Positions 7,359-15,936 are shown, counted from the stretch's first letter. The stretch is DNA of 64,000 nt from Foliamicus sp963666765 (GCA_963666765.1 OY762933.1:1488001-1552000), one strand, 5' to 3'. Numbers and translations are program-made. Notes: generated by a model not told the origin, from the sequence alone.

Positions 7359-8255
7359 CTACTTGCCGAAGGCGATGTCCACCGCGAAGGAGTCGTGGTC
7401 GCTGGCCTGATTGTCGATGCGGATTACTGAGGCTGCAACAACCTCGTCGAACAGGAACTTGCTCAGCAGCACATGATCGATCTGCCCCTTCTCGCCCCGG
7501 TACTGGTAGGTCCATGCCTCGCCGCTCATGTGTTCGGATTCGGCAGCGTTGGCCAAGTCCCATGAGGCGTCGTTCAACCCCCGAATTTCGCGCAGGGTGG
7601 GGCTTCCCGGAACATCGTTGAAATCGCCCATGACGACGACTTTCGGCCGGCCTTTCTCCAGCACCGGGCGCACCAGGCGGCGGATCATCCGCGCTTGCGC
7701 AAGCCGCTCCCCATCGGACGTGATCGGATTGCCGCGCTTGGACTTTAGATGCAGGGCAAACACAGTCACCGGTTCGTCTAGCACCTCAAGATCAACCCGC
7801 ATGAACTTGTGCAGAGCGGCCACCCGGGGATAGCCGTTGTTGGTGTGAAAGTCCTCTTGCATTGCCGGATACGAGCGCACGGGTTCGGTCAGACTCGGAA
7901 ATTGCGACAGAATCGCAACATCCTGGCCGGTAAAGGGATCGTCGCCCGCGCCGACCCAGTAGAACGGATAGCCCTTGCCACGACTTGCCAGGACAGCGTT
8001 CAGACGCTCCACCGCATGGCGGTCCTCAACTTCCTGAAGGGCGAGCACATCGGCATTGATCTCTACGATGGCATCCGCCACGTACGCGAGCGAATCCTCC
8101 CAGGATTGATCGTCGCGCTGGCCGGCCCAGTTCATATGCGGCGGCTGATCGTCGAAAAACCACCAAGCGTTCAGCGTTGCGAAGCGAACCTGCTCAGCGC
8201 TGGCTGACGAAACAAGGACAAGCACCGCGCAAAGCGTCAAAGCGAACCGCATCAT
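7359..8255 (-). CDS. Exported endonuclease/exonuclease/phosphatase (EEP) family protein
   Basis: A 298-residue protein with signal peptide MMRFALTLCAVLVLVSSASA. The EEP hydrolase motifs occur in order: TLNAWW, LALQEVED (metal-binding Glu), ALHLKSKRGN (catalytic His), GDFNDVPGS (Asp and Asn) and SDHDSFAVDI (terminal Asp-His). The family cleaves phosphodiesters, and an exported member is likely a DNase or phosphodiesterase. The frame is open further upstream, but ATG 8255 with GAGGGCAGGA before it starts exactly at the signal peptide. It is divergent from the HNH nuclease gene. Confidence 0.85.
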   Translation of the reverse strand: MMRFALTLCAVLVLVSSASAEQVRFATLNAWWFFDDQPPHMNWAGQRDDQSWEDSLAYVADAIVEINADVLALQEVEDRHAVERLNAVLASRGKGYPFYWVGAGDDPFTGQDVAILSQFPSLTEPVRSYPAMQEDFHTNNGYPRVAALHKFMRVDLEVLDEPVTVFALHLKSKRGNPITSDGERLAQARMIRRLVRPVLEKGRPKVVVMGDFNDVPGSPTLREIRGLNDASWDLANAAESEHMSGEAWTYQYRGEKGQIDHVLLSKFLFDEVVAASVIRIDNQASDHDSFAVDIAFGK

Positions 8256-8513
8256 TCCTGCCCTCGGTGTTCTTGTTGTTCCGCTTGAGGCGGCTCGCAG
8301 TATAGCAGCGGGCCCGCTAACTCCGCTGGCGTGTCCCGGGGCGGCGCATGGCATAATCCCGCTGCGCCGCAATTTGTGAAACGGATCATTGCGGCACCGT
8401 AACTTTCTAACCAAGAACAATAAGCGGGGGGCTTGGGCCAATAAAAGAAGAGCCTGCATGAGTGGATCAGGCGCATCGGGACCTGCCTTGCGGTTTGTGC
8501 GGCGTTCGTTTTC

Positions 8514-9242
8514 ATGGCTGTCGCCGCAGCCGAAGAAGGGGAAAATCCAGAGCCTGTCAAGAAATCATCCTCGGGGATCTGCCACTGTCCAGGTGGGCAG
8601 TTCTACCTGCGAACCACGAACTTCACCCCGTTCGCCACGCTGAGCGAGTGCCTCGAAAGCGGAGGCCGGAAACCGAAGCGGGGATTGGGCAATTGCCCCA
8701 AGGAAGAACCAGAGGACAACGCAAGCGAGCCCGCGGCGCCTCCTGCGCCTTCAATTCAATCGGCAGCCTACGACCGCAGCGTATTCGGGGGCTGGAGCGA
8801 TCAGGACAAAGATTGTCAGAACACCCGGCACGAGCGCCTCCTCGCGCTTTCCCTGAGCGCCGCCGAACTGTCAGGGGATGGCTGTTTGGTGGTGGCCGGG
8901 CGCTGGAACGACCCGTACACGGGCGGGGTGGTTACCGTCGCCCAGGAACTGGACCTGGATCACGTGGTACCGCTGCGCTGGGCATGGGAGCACGGTGCCG
9001 CAATGTGGGATGAAGACAAGCGCGAGCAATTTGCCAACGACCCCGCCAACTTATTGCCGGTAAGCATCAAGGCCAACATTTCCAAAGGCGCCCTGGGGCC
9101 GCTGGATTGGATGCCGCCAAATGAGGGCTTCGCCTGCGAATATGTACTTCGCTTTTCCCGGGTGATTGACAGGTATGGCCTTGAGCTTACCTCCAGCGAA
9201 GCCTCTTCACTGGAGGCGCTGATTGCACAGAAATGCGATTGA
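8514..9242 (+). CDS. HNH nuclease family protein (DUF1524-like), probably exported
   Basis: The 242-residue frame ends with an HNH core: DLDHVVPLRWAWEHG, then FANDPANLLPVS and NISKGALGPLDWMPPN, which supply the His-Asn-Asn set. The N-terminal part has a cysteine-containing segment (CHCPGGQFYLRTTNFTPF). ATG 8514 is the first standard start, but the in-frame codons just before it read RRIGTCLAVCAAFVFMAVAAA, a good signal peptide. That reading frame opens after a stop at 8442, with CTG 8454 as the only likely initiator. The true start is therefore probably 8454. Divergent from the EEP nuclease. Confidence 0.8.
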   Translation: MAVAAAEEGENPEPVKKSSSGICHCPGGQFYLRTTNFTPFATLSECLESGGRKPKRGLGNCPKEEPEDNASEPAAPPAPSIQSAAYDRSVFGGWSDQDKDCQNTRHERLLALSLSAAELSGDGCLVVAGRWNDPYTGGVVTVAQELDLDHVVPLRWAWEHGAAMWDEDKREQFANDPANLLPVSIKANISKGALGPLDWMPPNEGFACEYVLRFSRVIDRYGLELTSSEASSLEALIAQKCD

Positions 9243-9354
9243 TGGGCGACGTAGCGCGTTCCCTGGCATCTGGTATGGCCGTAAGCGTGCAAGTTTCAGC
9301 GGGCGCGATTTTTGGCCTCAGCCAAGAGCCCAATAGATAAAGAGCAAGAAGAAA

Positions 9355-10836
9355 ATGGCAGCATGGTGGAAAAAAGCGATTCGATCACGGCAATCGGGTT
9401 CCGCCTCGCCGGGCAGCATCCTATTCCCGCCAATCGACAAGGAAGATGTGCGTCGCAAGGTGAAGCTGAGTCGAAACGCCAAAATCGATGGTAGTAACGA
9501 CGAGCCCAAGGAAGGCGCCTCGGAATTGAGCAGTACGGAGTTGAATGTCCAAAGGTGCTGCCAGGATCAATTGAGCGAATACGAGAGCACTTTCTACCGG
9601 GAAAGGGACGCGTATGTTGAACGCCGCAATAGCGCCTTAAGTTTGCTGAAGGTGGACCCCGAAGAACTGAAGGAGCAGGCCATGGTGGACGGCGTAGTGG
9701 CCGACTGGAAGAAAAAAGTCGGACCCATTACGTCCAGCGCTCGTGATCTGAAGAATTTCGGAGATCAACTTCGCAACTTCAGAACACAGCACGATTTATG
9801 GGGCTCGTTGCCGGACTGCAAGAGTATCTGGCGGCTGATGTGGGTGCTGTTGGCAATTTTCGTGATCGAACTCGCCGCGACCGTTTATCTGTTGCGAGAA
9901 ACAGGCGGCATTCCAATAGTCCTCATTATTTCCGTAGGGTACTGCGCTTTGAATTGCGTCCTGCCCTTTCTGCTTGGGCCTGTATTCCGGTGGAAGAATT
10001 ACAGCCGCGGGCACCACCTCCTAAGGATTGGAGGTTGGACAGCGTTGCTACTGGCTTTGTTGACCGGGCTCGTACTAAACCTGGGTATGGGCCATTATCG
10101 ATCCGCCGGTATTAGCCTGCGATCCGTTGATACCGCAGCCGCTGACACGGCTCTTCTTGAAGGAATGCTCCGAGCAGTGGATGACGTTGGAGTCACCGCG
10201 TTACAGAATTTTGTCTCTTCACCCTTTGGGATCGCGGACACATTGTCGTGGTTGCTTGCAGCGGTTGGATTATTCGTTTTTTTGGTCAGTTTTGTGGATG
10301 GATACAAGAAAGATGACATCTATCCTGGCTACGGCAAATGCTACAAGAAGTATCGCGAGCAGCTTGAGCAGTACCACTATGATGTTGATCAATTGGTCGA
10401 TGAACTGCAGTCAAGACGCGATGGTGAGGTAATGCGCATTGTGACCCGGCGCGAGGCGATGAAGCATAACCTTGAGAAGGCCATCGGACTGGAAAACGAT
10501 ATTGCTTCTCTCGCACAGAAGTATTCTCGCGCCTGCGAGCTACTGGGAAGAGACTGCCGGGAATTGGTTCGCGAGTACCGGAGCATCAATCAGGCAACCA
10601 GGACATCTCCGATTCCTGCCTATTTCAGTACTGAGGAGAAACTGCAAATTGCCGAACCAGTAGTACCCGAACTACCTCAAGCTCCTGACGAGGACAAGGT
10701 GCGGGAGCGCATGCAGAAGCTTGCTAATTTTTCACAAAAGTTGAACGAAGAATTCGACAAAACCACGGCAGAGATCAAGCCGTCGAACGAGGTGCTTCCT
10801 AGCCCGCCTGACAAGATTATTCAGGAAGCAGTCTGA
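9355..10836 (+). CDS. Unknown four-helix membrane protein with helical soluble ends (system gene 1)
   Basis: I do not recognise this 493-residue protein. Residues 1-155 are soluble, charged and helical. Predicted membrane helices lie near 161-180, 186-212, 225-246 and 293-315. Residues 320-475 are again charged and probably coiled-coil (YKKYREQLEQYHYDVDQL and following). There is no catalytic motif. ATG 9355 follows an AAGAAGAAA purine run. It is the first gene of a tight four-gene operon; its stop overlaps the next start by one base. Base composition is clearly less GC-rich than the flanking housekeeping genes, consistent with horizontal acquisition. Confidence 0.85.
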   Translation: MAAWWKKAIRSRQSGSASPGSILFPPIDKEDVRRKVKLSRNAKIDGSNDEPKEGASELSSTELNVQRCCQDQLSEYESTFYRERDAYVERRNSALSLLKVDPEELKEQAMVDGVVADWKKKVGPITSSARDLKNFGDQLRNFRTQHDLWGSLPDCKSIWRLMWVLLAIFVIELAATVYLLRETGGIPIVLIISVGYCALNCVLPFLLGPVFRWKNYSRGHHLLRIGGWTALLLALLTGLVLNLGMGHYRSAGISLRSVDTAAADTALLEGMLRAVDDVGVTALQNFVSSPFGIADTLSWLLAAVGLFVFLVSFVDGYKKDDIYPGYGKCYKKYREQLEQYHYDVDQLVDELQSRRDGEVMRIVTRREAMKHNLEKAIGLENDIASLAQKYSRACELLGRDCRELVREYRSINQATRTSPIPAYFSTEEKLQIAEPVVPELPQAPDEDKVRERMQKLANFSQKLNEEFDKTTAEIKPSNEVLPSPPDKIIQEAV

Positions 10837-11594
10837 TGACCAGAAGGAAGAGATCCCAATTGGGGCAAATTGTTGCTTTTGTGCTGGTTGTCCTCGTGCT
10901 TGGGGTAATCGGTTGGGCGGCAATTGACTATTTGGACGAACCCACTGTGGACGGCGCTACGTCCTGTCCACAGGAGCCTGGCCACACGAAGGTGTCCCTA
11001 TCCATCCTGCTTGATTCCACCGATACCTATGGAGCAGGTCAGAGGTTGTCGCTAATCAACCGCGTTTGGGATGAAGTGGACGCTCTCGATGTGTACGACC
11101 GCGTAAAGATTTATCAGGTAGAGAGAGGCGAGCAGGCTCCCTTGCAGAACCTGTGCAAACCGGCTCGCAGTGTGCAGGACAGTCCGATCCATCAGCAGTT
11201 TCAGGAGGTGCGATTCAAGGAACGCATCGGCAAGGCGCTACAACGGCTGGAGGGAGAGAGAGCAATTTCGCCAATCATTGAGTCGCTGGGTTGGGTGGCT
11301 GCCGACCGGGAGCGGGATGGCTCCGAACTCAGAATATTGCTGGTGTCGGATCTGCTGGAATACTCAGATGTCATCTCCCATTACAGCCCTGATTGGCGCC
11401 GAAACTTTGAGCGCAACCGCCAAAGAATTCTTGGGCAATGCCCTAACCTGGAGGATGTACGGCTGGATCTCTTGATTCCCGCCAGGCCTGCGGAGCCCAA
11501 CCAAAACAACGATCTGTTTGAGTGGTGGCTAGAGTATCTGGAAAGTTGTAATGGTTACGTCACTTCGGTCGCCCGAATTACGGGGGCCGGCTGA
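10836..11594 (+). CDS. Membrane-anchored VWA-like protein (system gene 2)
   Basis: A 252-residue protein with one N-terminal membrane helix (about 11-31), with the rest probably periplasmic. Residues 54-66 read SLSILLDSTDTYG, which resembles strand 1 and the MIDAS start (DxSxS-like, here D60 S61 T62 D63) of a von Willebrand A fold. A later strand ILLVSDLLEYS (167-177) fits the second metal-loop strand. The tail DLFEWWLEYLESCNG packs like a terminal helix. VWA assignment is by pattern only. It overlaps gene 1 by one base and abuts gene 3 with no gap. Confidence 0.8.
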   Translation: MTRRKRSQLGQIVAFVLVVLVLGVIGWAAIDYLDEPTVDGATSCPQEPGHTKVSLSILLDSTDTYGAGQRLSLINRVWDEVDALDVYDRVKIYQVERGEQAPLQNLCKPARSVQDSPIHQQFQEVRFKERIGKALQRLEGERAISPIIESLGWVAADRERDGSELRILLVSDLLEYSDVISHYSPDWRRNFERNRQRILGQCPNLEDVRLDLLIPARPAEPNQNNDLFEWWLEYLESCNGYVTSVARITGAG

Positions 11595-12911
11595 ATGGAT
11601 TCTCCAAGGCTTCCTGTCCGGGAAAAAGACTGGGCATGCTTTCTAATCTGTATTGGACTAGGGATTCCCCTTCTGCTATTACTTCGTCTTCCGGAGGAAA
11701 TGCCGGACTGGTCTATCTGGGTGGCTACTGCCTTGCTCAGCCTGATCATCGGCACCTACGCGTTGGTGATATGGCGCTGGCGCTCGCCGGTGCTGGTTCG
11801 AAATGAACGAGCGGCGGACAATCTCTATTTCTTGGGTTTCATATTCACTGTCTGTGCGCTAGGCGTTTCCCTGTACCGCTATTACGGTGCTACGCCCGGT
11901 TCCGTGCCCGTCGAGCGGATTATGGGGGATCTGGGCATTGGAAGTATCACAACCGTTGTCGGCCTAGTTTTTCGCGTGCTGGTCCTTCACCGCGAGGATT
12001 TGGCAGATACGGAAGAACACGTAAGGGAGCAAATAGTGGATCTCGCACAATCAACTATGTCAGGGCTGTACCAGACCTCGGAAGTTGTATCGCGCGGCCA
12101 TACAGCCAATCTCCAAGTCGTGCGCGAATTGACGGAGGTTATGCATCGGTTTAGTGCAGAAGTACGCGAGCAGAGTTCCCAGGTAACTCAGAATCTTGAG
12201 GAGGCAGCCAAGTCGATATCCGGCTTCTCGGAGACTGTGAATCAGCTTGCAGCTCCTGTTGAGCAGTTGCCCAACGAGTTCGCTAAAGCCGTATCTGAAA
12301 TGCAGCAGCAGAGCCTTCGGCAAATGCAAGGCATCGCCACCGACTTCCATCAGGTGATAGCGGATTTTCTCAGGTCAGCACAGGATCAGGTTTCGGCCTC
12401 AATTAGCACGACAGAGCAGATTCTGGTGTCTCGTGTGAAGGAGATATCTGTTCCGTCCGAAGAGGTAAATCAGTTGCGCCAGAAGATGCTGACAGGGTTT
12501 GATACGCAGTCGCGGGAATTGACGCGCTCCTTTGGTCAAGTCAGTAATGCAATGCGGCTGGTGACTCAGGCCCTGGATCAAGTAGAGCGAGACTTGCGAG
12601 CGTCTCCGGCCGCATTAGCAAACTCCCTTGACTCCCTGCGTGATGGCACAGGCTCGTTCTTCGGGCATGCACGGGAAGAACTGGCGAATTTGGCGAACTC
12701 TGTCTCTGCCTTGAATATTGATCGAATCGTTGATGGCATGAGAGAAGTCGAAGAAATTTCAAAGGAACGTGGGCGAGCAATTGCCAATCAACGCGACGCA
12801 GCGTCGGAACTCAGTGCCAAGCTGACGGAATTAGTCAATGAAATGCAGGTTCTGCGCGAGTTGTATTCGAGCGAACCGCAACCGAAACCCAGTTGGTGGC
12901 GCAGGCGTTGA
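11595..12911 (+). CDS. MotA/ExbB-like four-helix membrane protein with long helical tail (system gene 3)
   Basis: A 438-residue protein with membrane helices near 13-31, 39-60, 74-97 and 113-131. The fourth, LGIGSITTVVGLVFRVLV, resembles the small-residue and Thr-rich pore helix of MotA/TolQ/ExbB proteins. Residues 135-425 are almost entirely helical and coiled-coil-like, rich in Gln, Glu and Ser and without recognisable enzymatic motifs. This shape, four helices plus a long cytoplasmic tail, is reminiscent of ZorA of the Zorya system, but no direct sequence match is claimed. ATG 11595 immediately follows the gene 2 stop. Confidence 0.8.
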   Translation: MDSPRLPVREKDWACFLICIGLGIPLLLLLRLPEEMPDWSIWVATALLSLIIGTYALVIWRWRSPVLVRNERAADNLYFLGFIFTVCALGVSLYRYYGATPGSVPVERIMGDLGIGSITTVVGLVFRVLVLHREDLADTEEHVREQIVDLAQSTMSGLYQTSEVVSRGHTANLQVVRELTEVMHRFSAEVREQSSQVTQNLEEAAKSISGFSETVNQLAAPVEQLPNEFAKAVSEMQQQSLRQMQGIATDFHQVIADFLRSAQDQVSASISTTEQILVSRVKEISVPSEEVNQLRQKMLTGFDTQSRELTRSFGQVSNAMRLVTQALDQVERDLRASPAALANSLDSLRDGTGSFFGHAREELANLANSVSALNIDRIVDGMREVEEISKERGRAIANQRDAASELSAKLTELVNEMQVLRELYSSEPQPKPSWWRRR

Positions 12912-12945
12912 CCAGAATTGATTCGGGGCACACCCGGGCAGAATC

Positions 12946-13956
12946 ATGACGGGGGAAACGGGTAAAGGACTGATCGAGATCGGCCGCGCCAATCGGCGGG
13001 GTTTCTTGGTTGGAATCACTTTGGCTGAACTGATGCTCATGATTCTGTTTGTTTTGCTGTTGCTCAACAGGAATTTTCAGCTTGAGGCGATGGAAGCGGT
13101 CGAAATCGAAGAGGAATTTGGAGGGACACAGTCGCTTTCGGAAGCACGCAGCATGGCTCAACAGCTTGCTGAAGTTCAGTCAAGAACGGAGCTGAGCGAA
13201 ACGTGGAGGACTCTAACGAGAACGGTCAAGGAGCTGAGCTCCAAACCAGAGCGGCTTGACCGATGGCTGGAGGATCTGGAAGACAATCCGATGCCGGAGA
13301 TATCGCAGAAAACAGACAGGGAAGAGGCCATGCGGGATGAAATTCGCAGCCTTCGCTCGGAACTTGTGAATGCGGAAACTGCCGTGGAACGGGCCGAGAA
13401 CCACAGTCGGCGCCTTGAAGAACAACTGCACACCCAGCAATCCCGACTTGAGGAGGAGGCATCCCGAAGAGATGCGCTAAGCGCTGAACTAGCGCAGGCG
13501 AAGGCAGGTGAACTGGTCATCTGCACGTATGAGCCCCCGGGCCCGGGAAGCGTGAGTTCGTTGCGCGGCCGTTCGGTTCCTCTAGGCACGGTTCATCTAC
13601 AAGCAGATGGCATTACTCTGATCGAAAAGAACACGGAACTTCGGAGCGTTCGATTAGTGGACTATGTAGGAGATTCCTACGATGCGAGCGAAGCTGCCGA
13701 ACTGCTCGAAGACTGGCCTGTGAATGAGAAGCTCAGTTTTGCCGAACTGAGTTCCATAGGCAGCCGTTTTGTTGAGATCGGGAACCGCGCCGCGGAAAAG
13801 CGGGCACGATGCCGTTTCAGCATGAATTACTACATTGAGGACTTTATTACTCCCCACTCCGTGCTGCTTACTTTCGAACGATTTTTCTTTCAGCAATTCC
13901 GGATATCCGACTCGCAGTATGAGGAGTTGATGGAAGGCGCGCCGCAGATTGACTGA
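12946..13956 (+). CDS. ExbD/MotB-like single-span membrane protein with coiled coil (system gene 4)
   Basis: A 336-residue protein. One membrane helix at about 21-40 reads LVGITLAELMLMILFVLLLL, with an acidic residue (E28) at its start, as the conserved Asp is placed in ExbD, TolR and MotB. Residues 60-185 are charged and include a coiled coil (about 125-185). Residues 188-336 form a globular domain that is not the OmpA-like peptidoglycan-binding fold I would expect in MotB or ZorB. ATG 12946 lies 34 bp after gene 3. Likely partner of gene 3 in an ion channel complex; this is inference. Confidence 0.8.
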   Translation: MTGETGKGLIEIGRANRRGFLVGITLAELMLMILFVLLLLNRNFQLEAMEAVEIEEEFGGTQSLSEARSMAQQLAEVQSRTELSETWRTLTRTVKELSSKPERLDRWLEDLEDNPMPEISQKTDREEAMRDEIRSLRSELVNAETAVERAENHSRRLEEQLHTQQSRLEEEASRRDALSAELAQAKAGELVICTYEPPGPGSVSSLRGRSVPLGTVHLQADGITLIEKNTELRSVRLVDYVGDSYDASEAAELLEDWPVNEKLSFAELSSIGSRFVEIGNRAAEKRARCRFSMNYYIEDFITPHSVLLTFERFFFQQFRISDSQYEELMEGAPQID

Positions 13957-14363
13957 CCCTGGGACAGTATCAATCCCCTAGAAGGAACAAGCCAGGCAGA
14001 ATTCAAACCAATCAGAAAGCACGTTCTAGTGTCTCGAACGTCCGAATACTTGTTGCGCGTGACTTAGAAGCGCATTGCGGACGAGCCCGTCGAAGGAATC
14101 GACCTCATTGCGCTCGCCACGTCAAAGTCCACCAGCGGCAATAGCCACTATCGTCCGGAAAGTGATCTTGGCCTCTGTCCAGACTTGGCAAAATCGCCTC
14201 TTGACAAGGCAAATGCCACCCATGCGGACTTCCATCACCCGCGGCTGCGGTTCCCGGAAATGTTTCCGCGGAAACATCCGGGACACAATTCACGCCGCCT
14301 GCGCGGGGTTGGAGGAACGCGGCTCTGGCGCGCAGGTACTGCCGACGGATCGGGCGCGAGGCT
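13957..14363. other. Gene-free gap after the four-gene operon
   Basis: About 400 bp without a supported gene. A frame on the plus strand stays open through much of it but has no start and no family character. The only clear structure is the palindrome at 14254-14283. Confidence 0.5.
14254..14283. repeat. Strong palindrome (hairpin or operator)
   Basis: The core atgtttccgcggaaacat at 14260-14277 is a perfect 18-bp palindrome. Outside it cccgga and tccggg extend the pairing after a one-base bulge. It lies about 80 bp beyond the end of the minus-strand RES gene. There is no U-run, so a terminator role is uncertain and a protein-binding site is equally possible. Confidence 0.6.
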
Positions 14364-15020
14364 TCACAGGGTGATGCGAATCCCCCCTCGGCGGCCCGCA
14401 TCGCGCACATCCTTCCACAAAGAGCCATCCACGCTTCCGTCTCGAACGCTCACGATCTCAAGGTCGGACTGCGCCACCCGGTCGCCGAACAGCAGCAGGG
14501 CATCATCCGGGTCGCACTGAATTGACGTCCAGATCAAGCCTTCCATGTCTGCGAACTGGTGGTGGACGGCCTTTGCCCACAATGCCGTTTGGGGGTAGGC
14601 GACAGGCAGGCTACCCAGCAGACCGTCTCGATCAAGACCCCATTTTCGGAGATCCGGGGCTCGAAGACCGGCCAGCCTGACCGGGCGCCGCAGCCGAAGC
14701 GTGCTGTGCATTCGCTCTGTGATCTGGCTTACCGGAACGGTCTTGCGGGTGGCGGCAGCGGGAATGTCGTGGAAGATCGTTTCGTACACCGCAGCTACGA
14801 TTGTGCCGCTTGCATAGAGCGACGGAATGCAGTCGCCATTGTGATTCCGAATCGGGGCGAAGCGGGTGGGACTGCCCTGGCACGGATTGAAGAGATTTCC
14901 AGCGAATTGCCGGATGTGCAGGCGCTGCAGCAGCGTCCCCGCCGCCAGCTCTTCCACGCTCGGTTCCTTCAGGCGGGCAGGCGGCGGTGGAAGGAATGGC
15001 GATACCGGCCCGTCATCCAC
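14364..15020 (-). CDS. RES domain protein, probable NAD-degrading toxin
   Basis: A 218-residue protein. RES family features are the Arg in RFAPIRN, the Glu in TIVAAVYETIFHD and a Ser in the C-terminal third. Known RES toxins deplete NAD. The frame is open upstream to 15122, but GTG 15020 is chosen because it overlaps the stop of the preceding gene by 8 bases (GTGGATGA), the usual coupling for such pairs, and removes a leader read from the partner gene. The upstream gene 15013-15690 is the likely antitoxin. Confidence 0.8.
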   Translation of the reverse strand: MDDGPVSPFLPPPPARLKEPSVEELAAGTLLQRLHIRQFAGNLFNPCQGSPTRFAPIRNHNGDCIPSLYASGTIVAAVYETIFHDIPAAATRKTVPVSQITERMHSTLRLRRPVRLAGLRAPDLRKWGLDRDGLLGSLPVAYPQTALWAKAVHHQFADMEGLIWTSIQCDPDDALLLFGDRVAQSDLEIVSVRDGSVDGSLWKDVRDAGRRGGIRITL

Positions 15021-15690
15021 TTGCTGGTTCCGCCAGTCGCCTGGCCGCGCGCACAAGCAGTTCGCCGTCGTCCAGCCGACTCTGTGGTTCGTCGCCAGCC
15101 AGCCAGCCATTGCCGGACGCAAACCACAGGGCCCTCTGCCAGGCGCTCATCTTCTCCGGGAAGGCGGCCAGCACGGCCCTCACCGCAGGATGCGGCGCGC
15201 CGTCCTGAAACTGAAACGCGGGATAAAGGTCCGCCCGTCCCTGCCGTACCGCAAATATCCTGCCCTCGCGCTTCCAGCGCGATGCCGGCTCGCTCAAATT
15301 GCGGGAGCGCAAGCCGGACGCCTTGTGTATGTCCTCCGATGTCAGCAGCCCCGTGTCGCGCAGATAGGCGGCGCGAAGCTCCAGGTTGTCGATCAGGATA
15401 TCGGCCTCTACTGGCGAGTGGGGCGCGTACTCATCCGCCACCAGCAGTTCGAGCATCCGGTCCAGGGATTGCCTGCGGTGGCCGGGCCTGGGCGCCGCCA
15501 GTTGCATGTCGAGAATACGGATCGCATGATCAACCGCCCTGCCAAGCTCAGGGTCGCGCGCGCGGAGCACGATCCACTCTTCTTGAGGTTCCCGGACCTC
15601 ACCCAGGCTAGCCTTCAACTTTGCCGGCAATTCGTTCACTTCGTCGGGCCGAAGATGGCGCCAGATCAGTCTTTCAGGTTGCATGGCCAT
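15013..15690 (-). CDS. Probable antitoxin partner of the RES toxin
   Basis: A 225-residue protein that I identify mainly by position: it lies directly upstream of and overlaps the RES gene. Its C-terminal third (VRAVLAAFPEKMSAWQRALW then ASGNGWLAGDEPQSRLDD) has the helical and short-loop look of proteins paired with RES toxins. The middle (LTSEDIHKASGLRSRNL) could be a helix-turn-helix. I see no clear Xre signature. Two ATGs (15690, 15684) are possible and neither has a strong ribosome-binding site. Confidence 0.6.
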   Translation of the reverse strand: MAMQPERLIWRHLRPDEVNELPAKLKASLGEVREPQEEWIVLRARDPELGRAVDHAIRILDMQLAAPRPGHRRQSLDRMLELLVADEYAPHSPVEADILIDNLELRAAYLRDTGLLTSEDIHKASGLRSRNLSEPASRWKREGRIFAVRQGRADLYPAFQFQDGAPHPAVRAVLAAFPEKMSAWQRALWFASGNGWLAGDEPQSRLDDGELLVRAARRLAEPASG

Positions 15691-15889
15691 GGGTCAGCAA
15701 AGCGTGAGAGTAACGATCAGGATTATATGATAACGAATATCATGCCATATCCGGTCACAAGGCTCGACTGCTGCCTCAAGTGCTGCCTGTCGGCGAAACC
15801 GACGCGGTTAGCGGGGCGCGGCAGCTGGAGAAGTTTGGTGGGGGGCTGAAATTGGTTGGAGCGAACGCGTCTCGTCTTACTGGAAGGCA

Positions 15890-15936
15890 GGACGCCCTCT
15901 CCCAGGGGTGGAGGGCGGGACAGCCCTCCCTTCCAG
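15890..15936. repeat. Small inverted-repeat element
   Basis: CTGGAAGG at 15890-15897 pairs with CCTTCCAG at 15929-15936. Inside, gccctc/gagggc and ggagggc/gccctcc offer two alternative hairpins. It lies 44 bp upstream of the MFS start. It does not share the loop of the family at 3400, 31945, 43351 and 59563. Confidence 0.6.

Noticed and set aside
8454..13956. Zorya type II system (ZorA, ZorB, HNH protein ZorE)
   Set aside because: The HNH protein appears exported and is separated by 112 bp, gene 4 has no OmpA-like domain, and two further membrane genes have no Zorya counterpart. Only a loose resemblance of genes 3 and 4 is kept.
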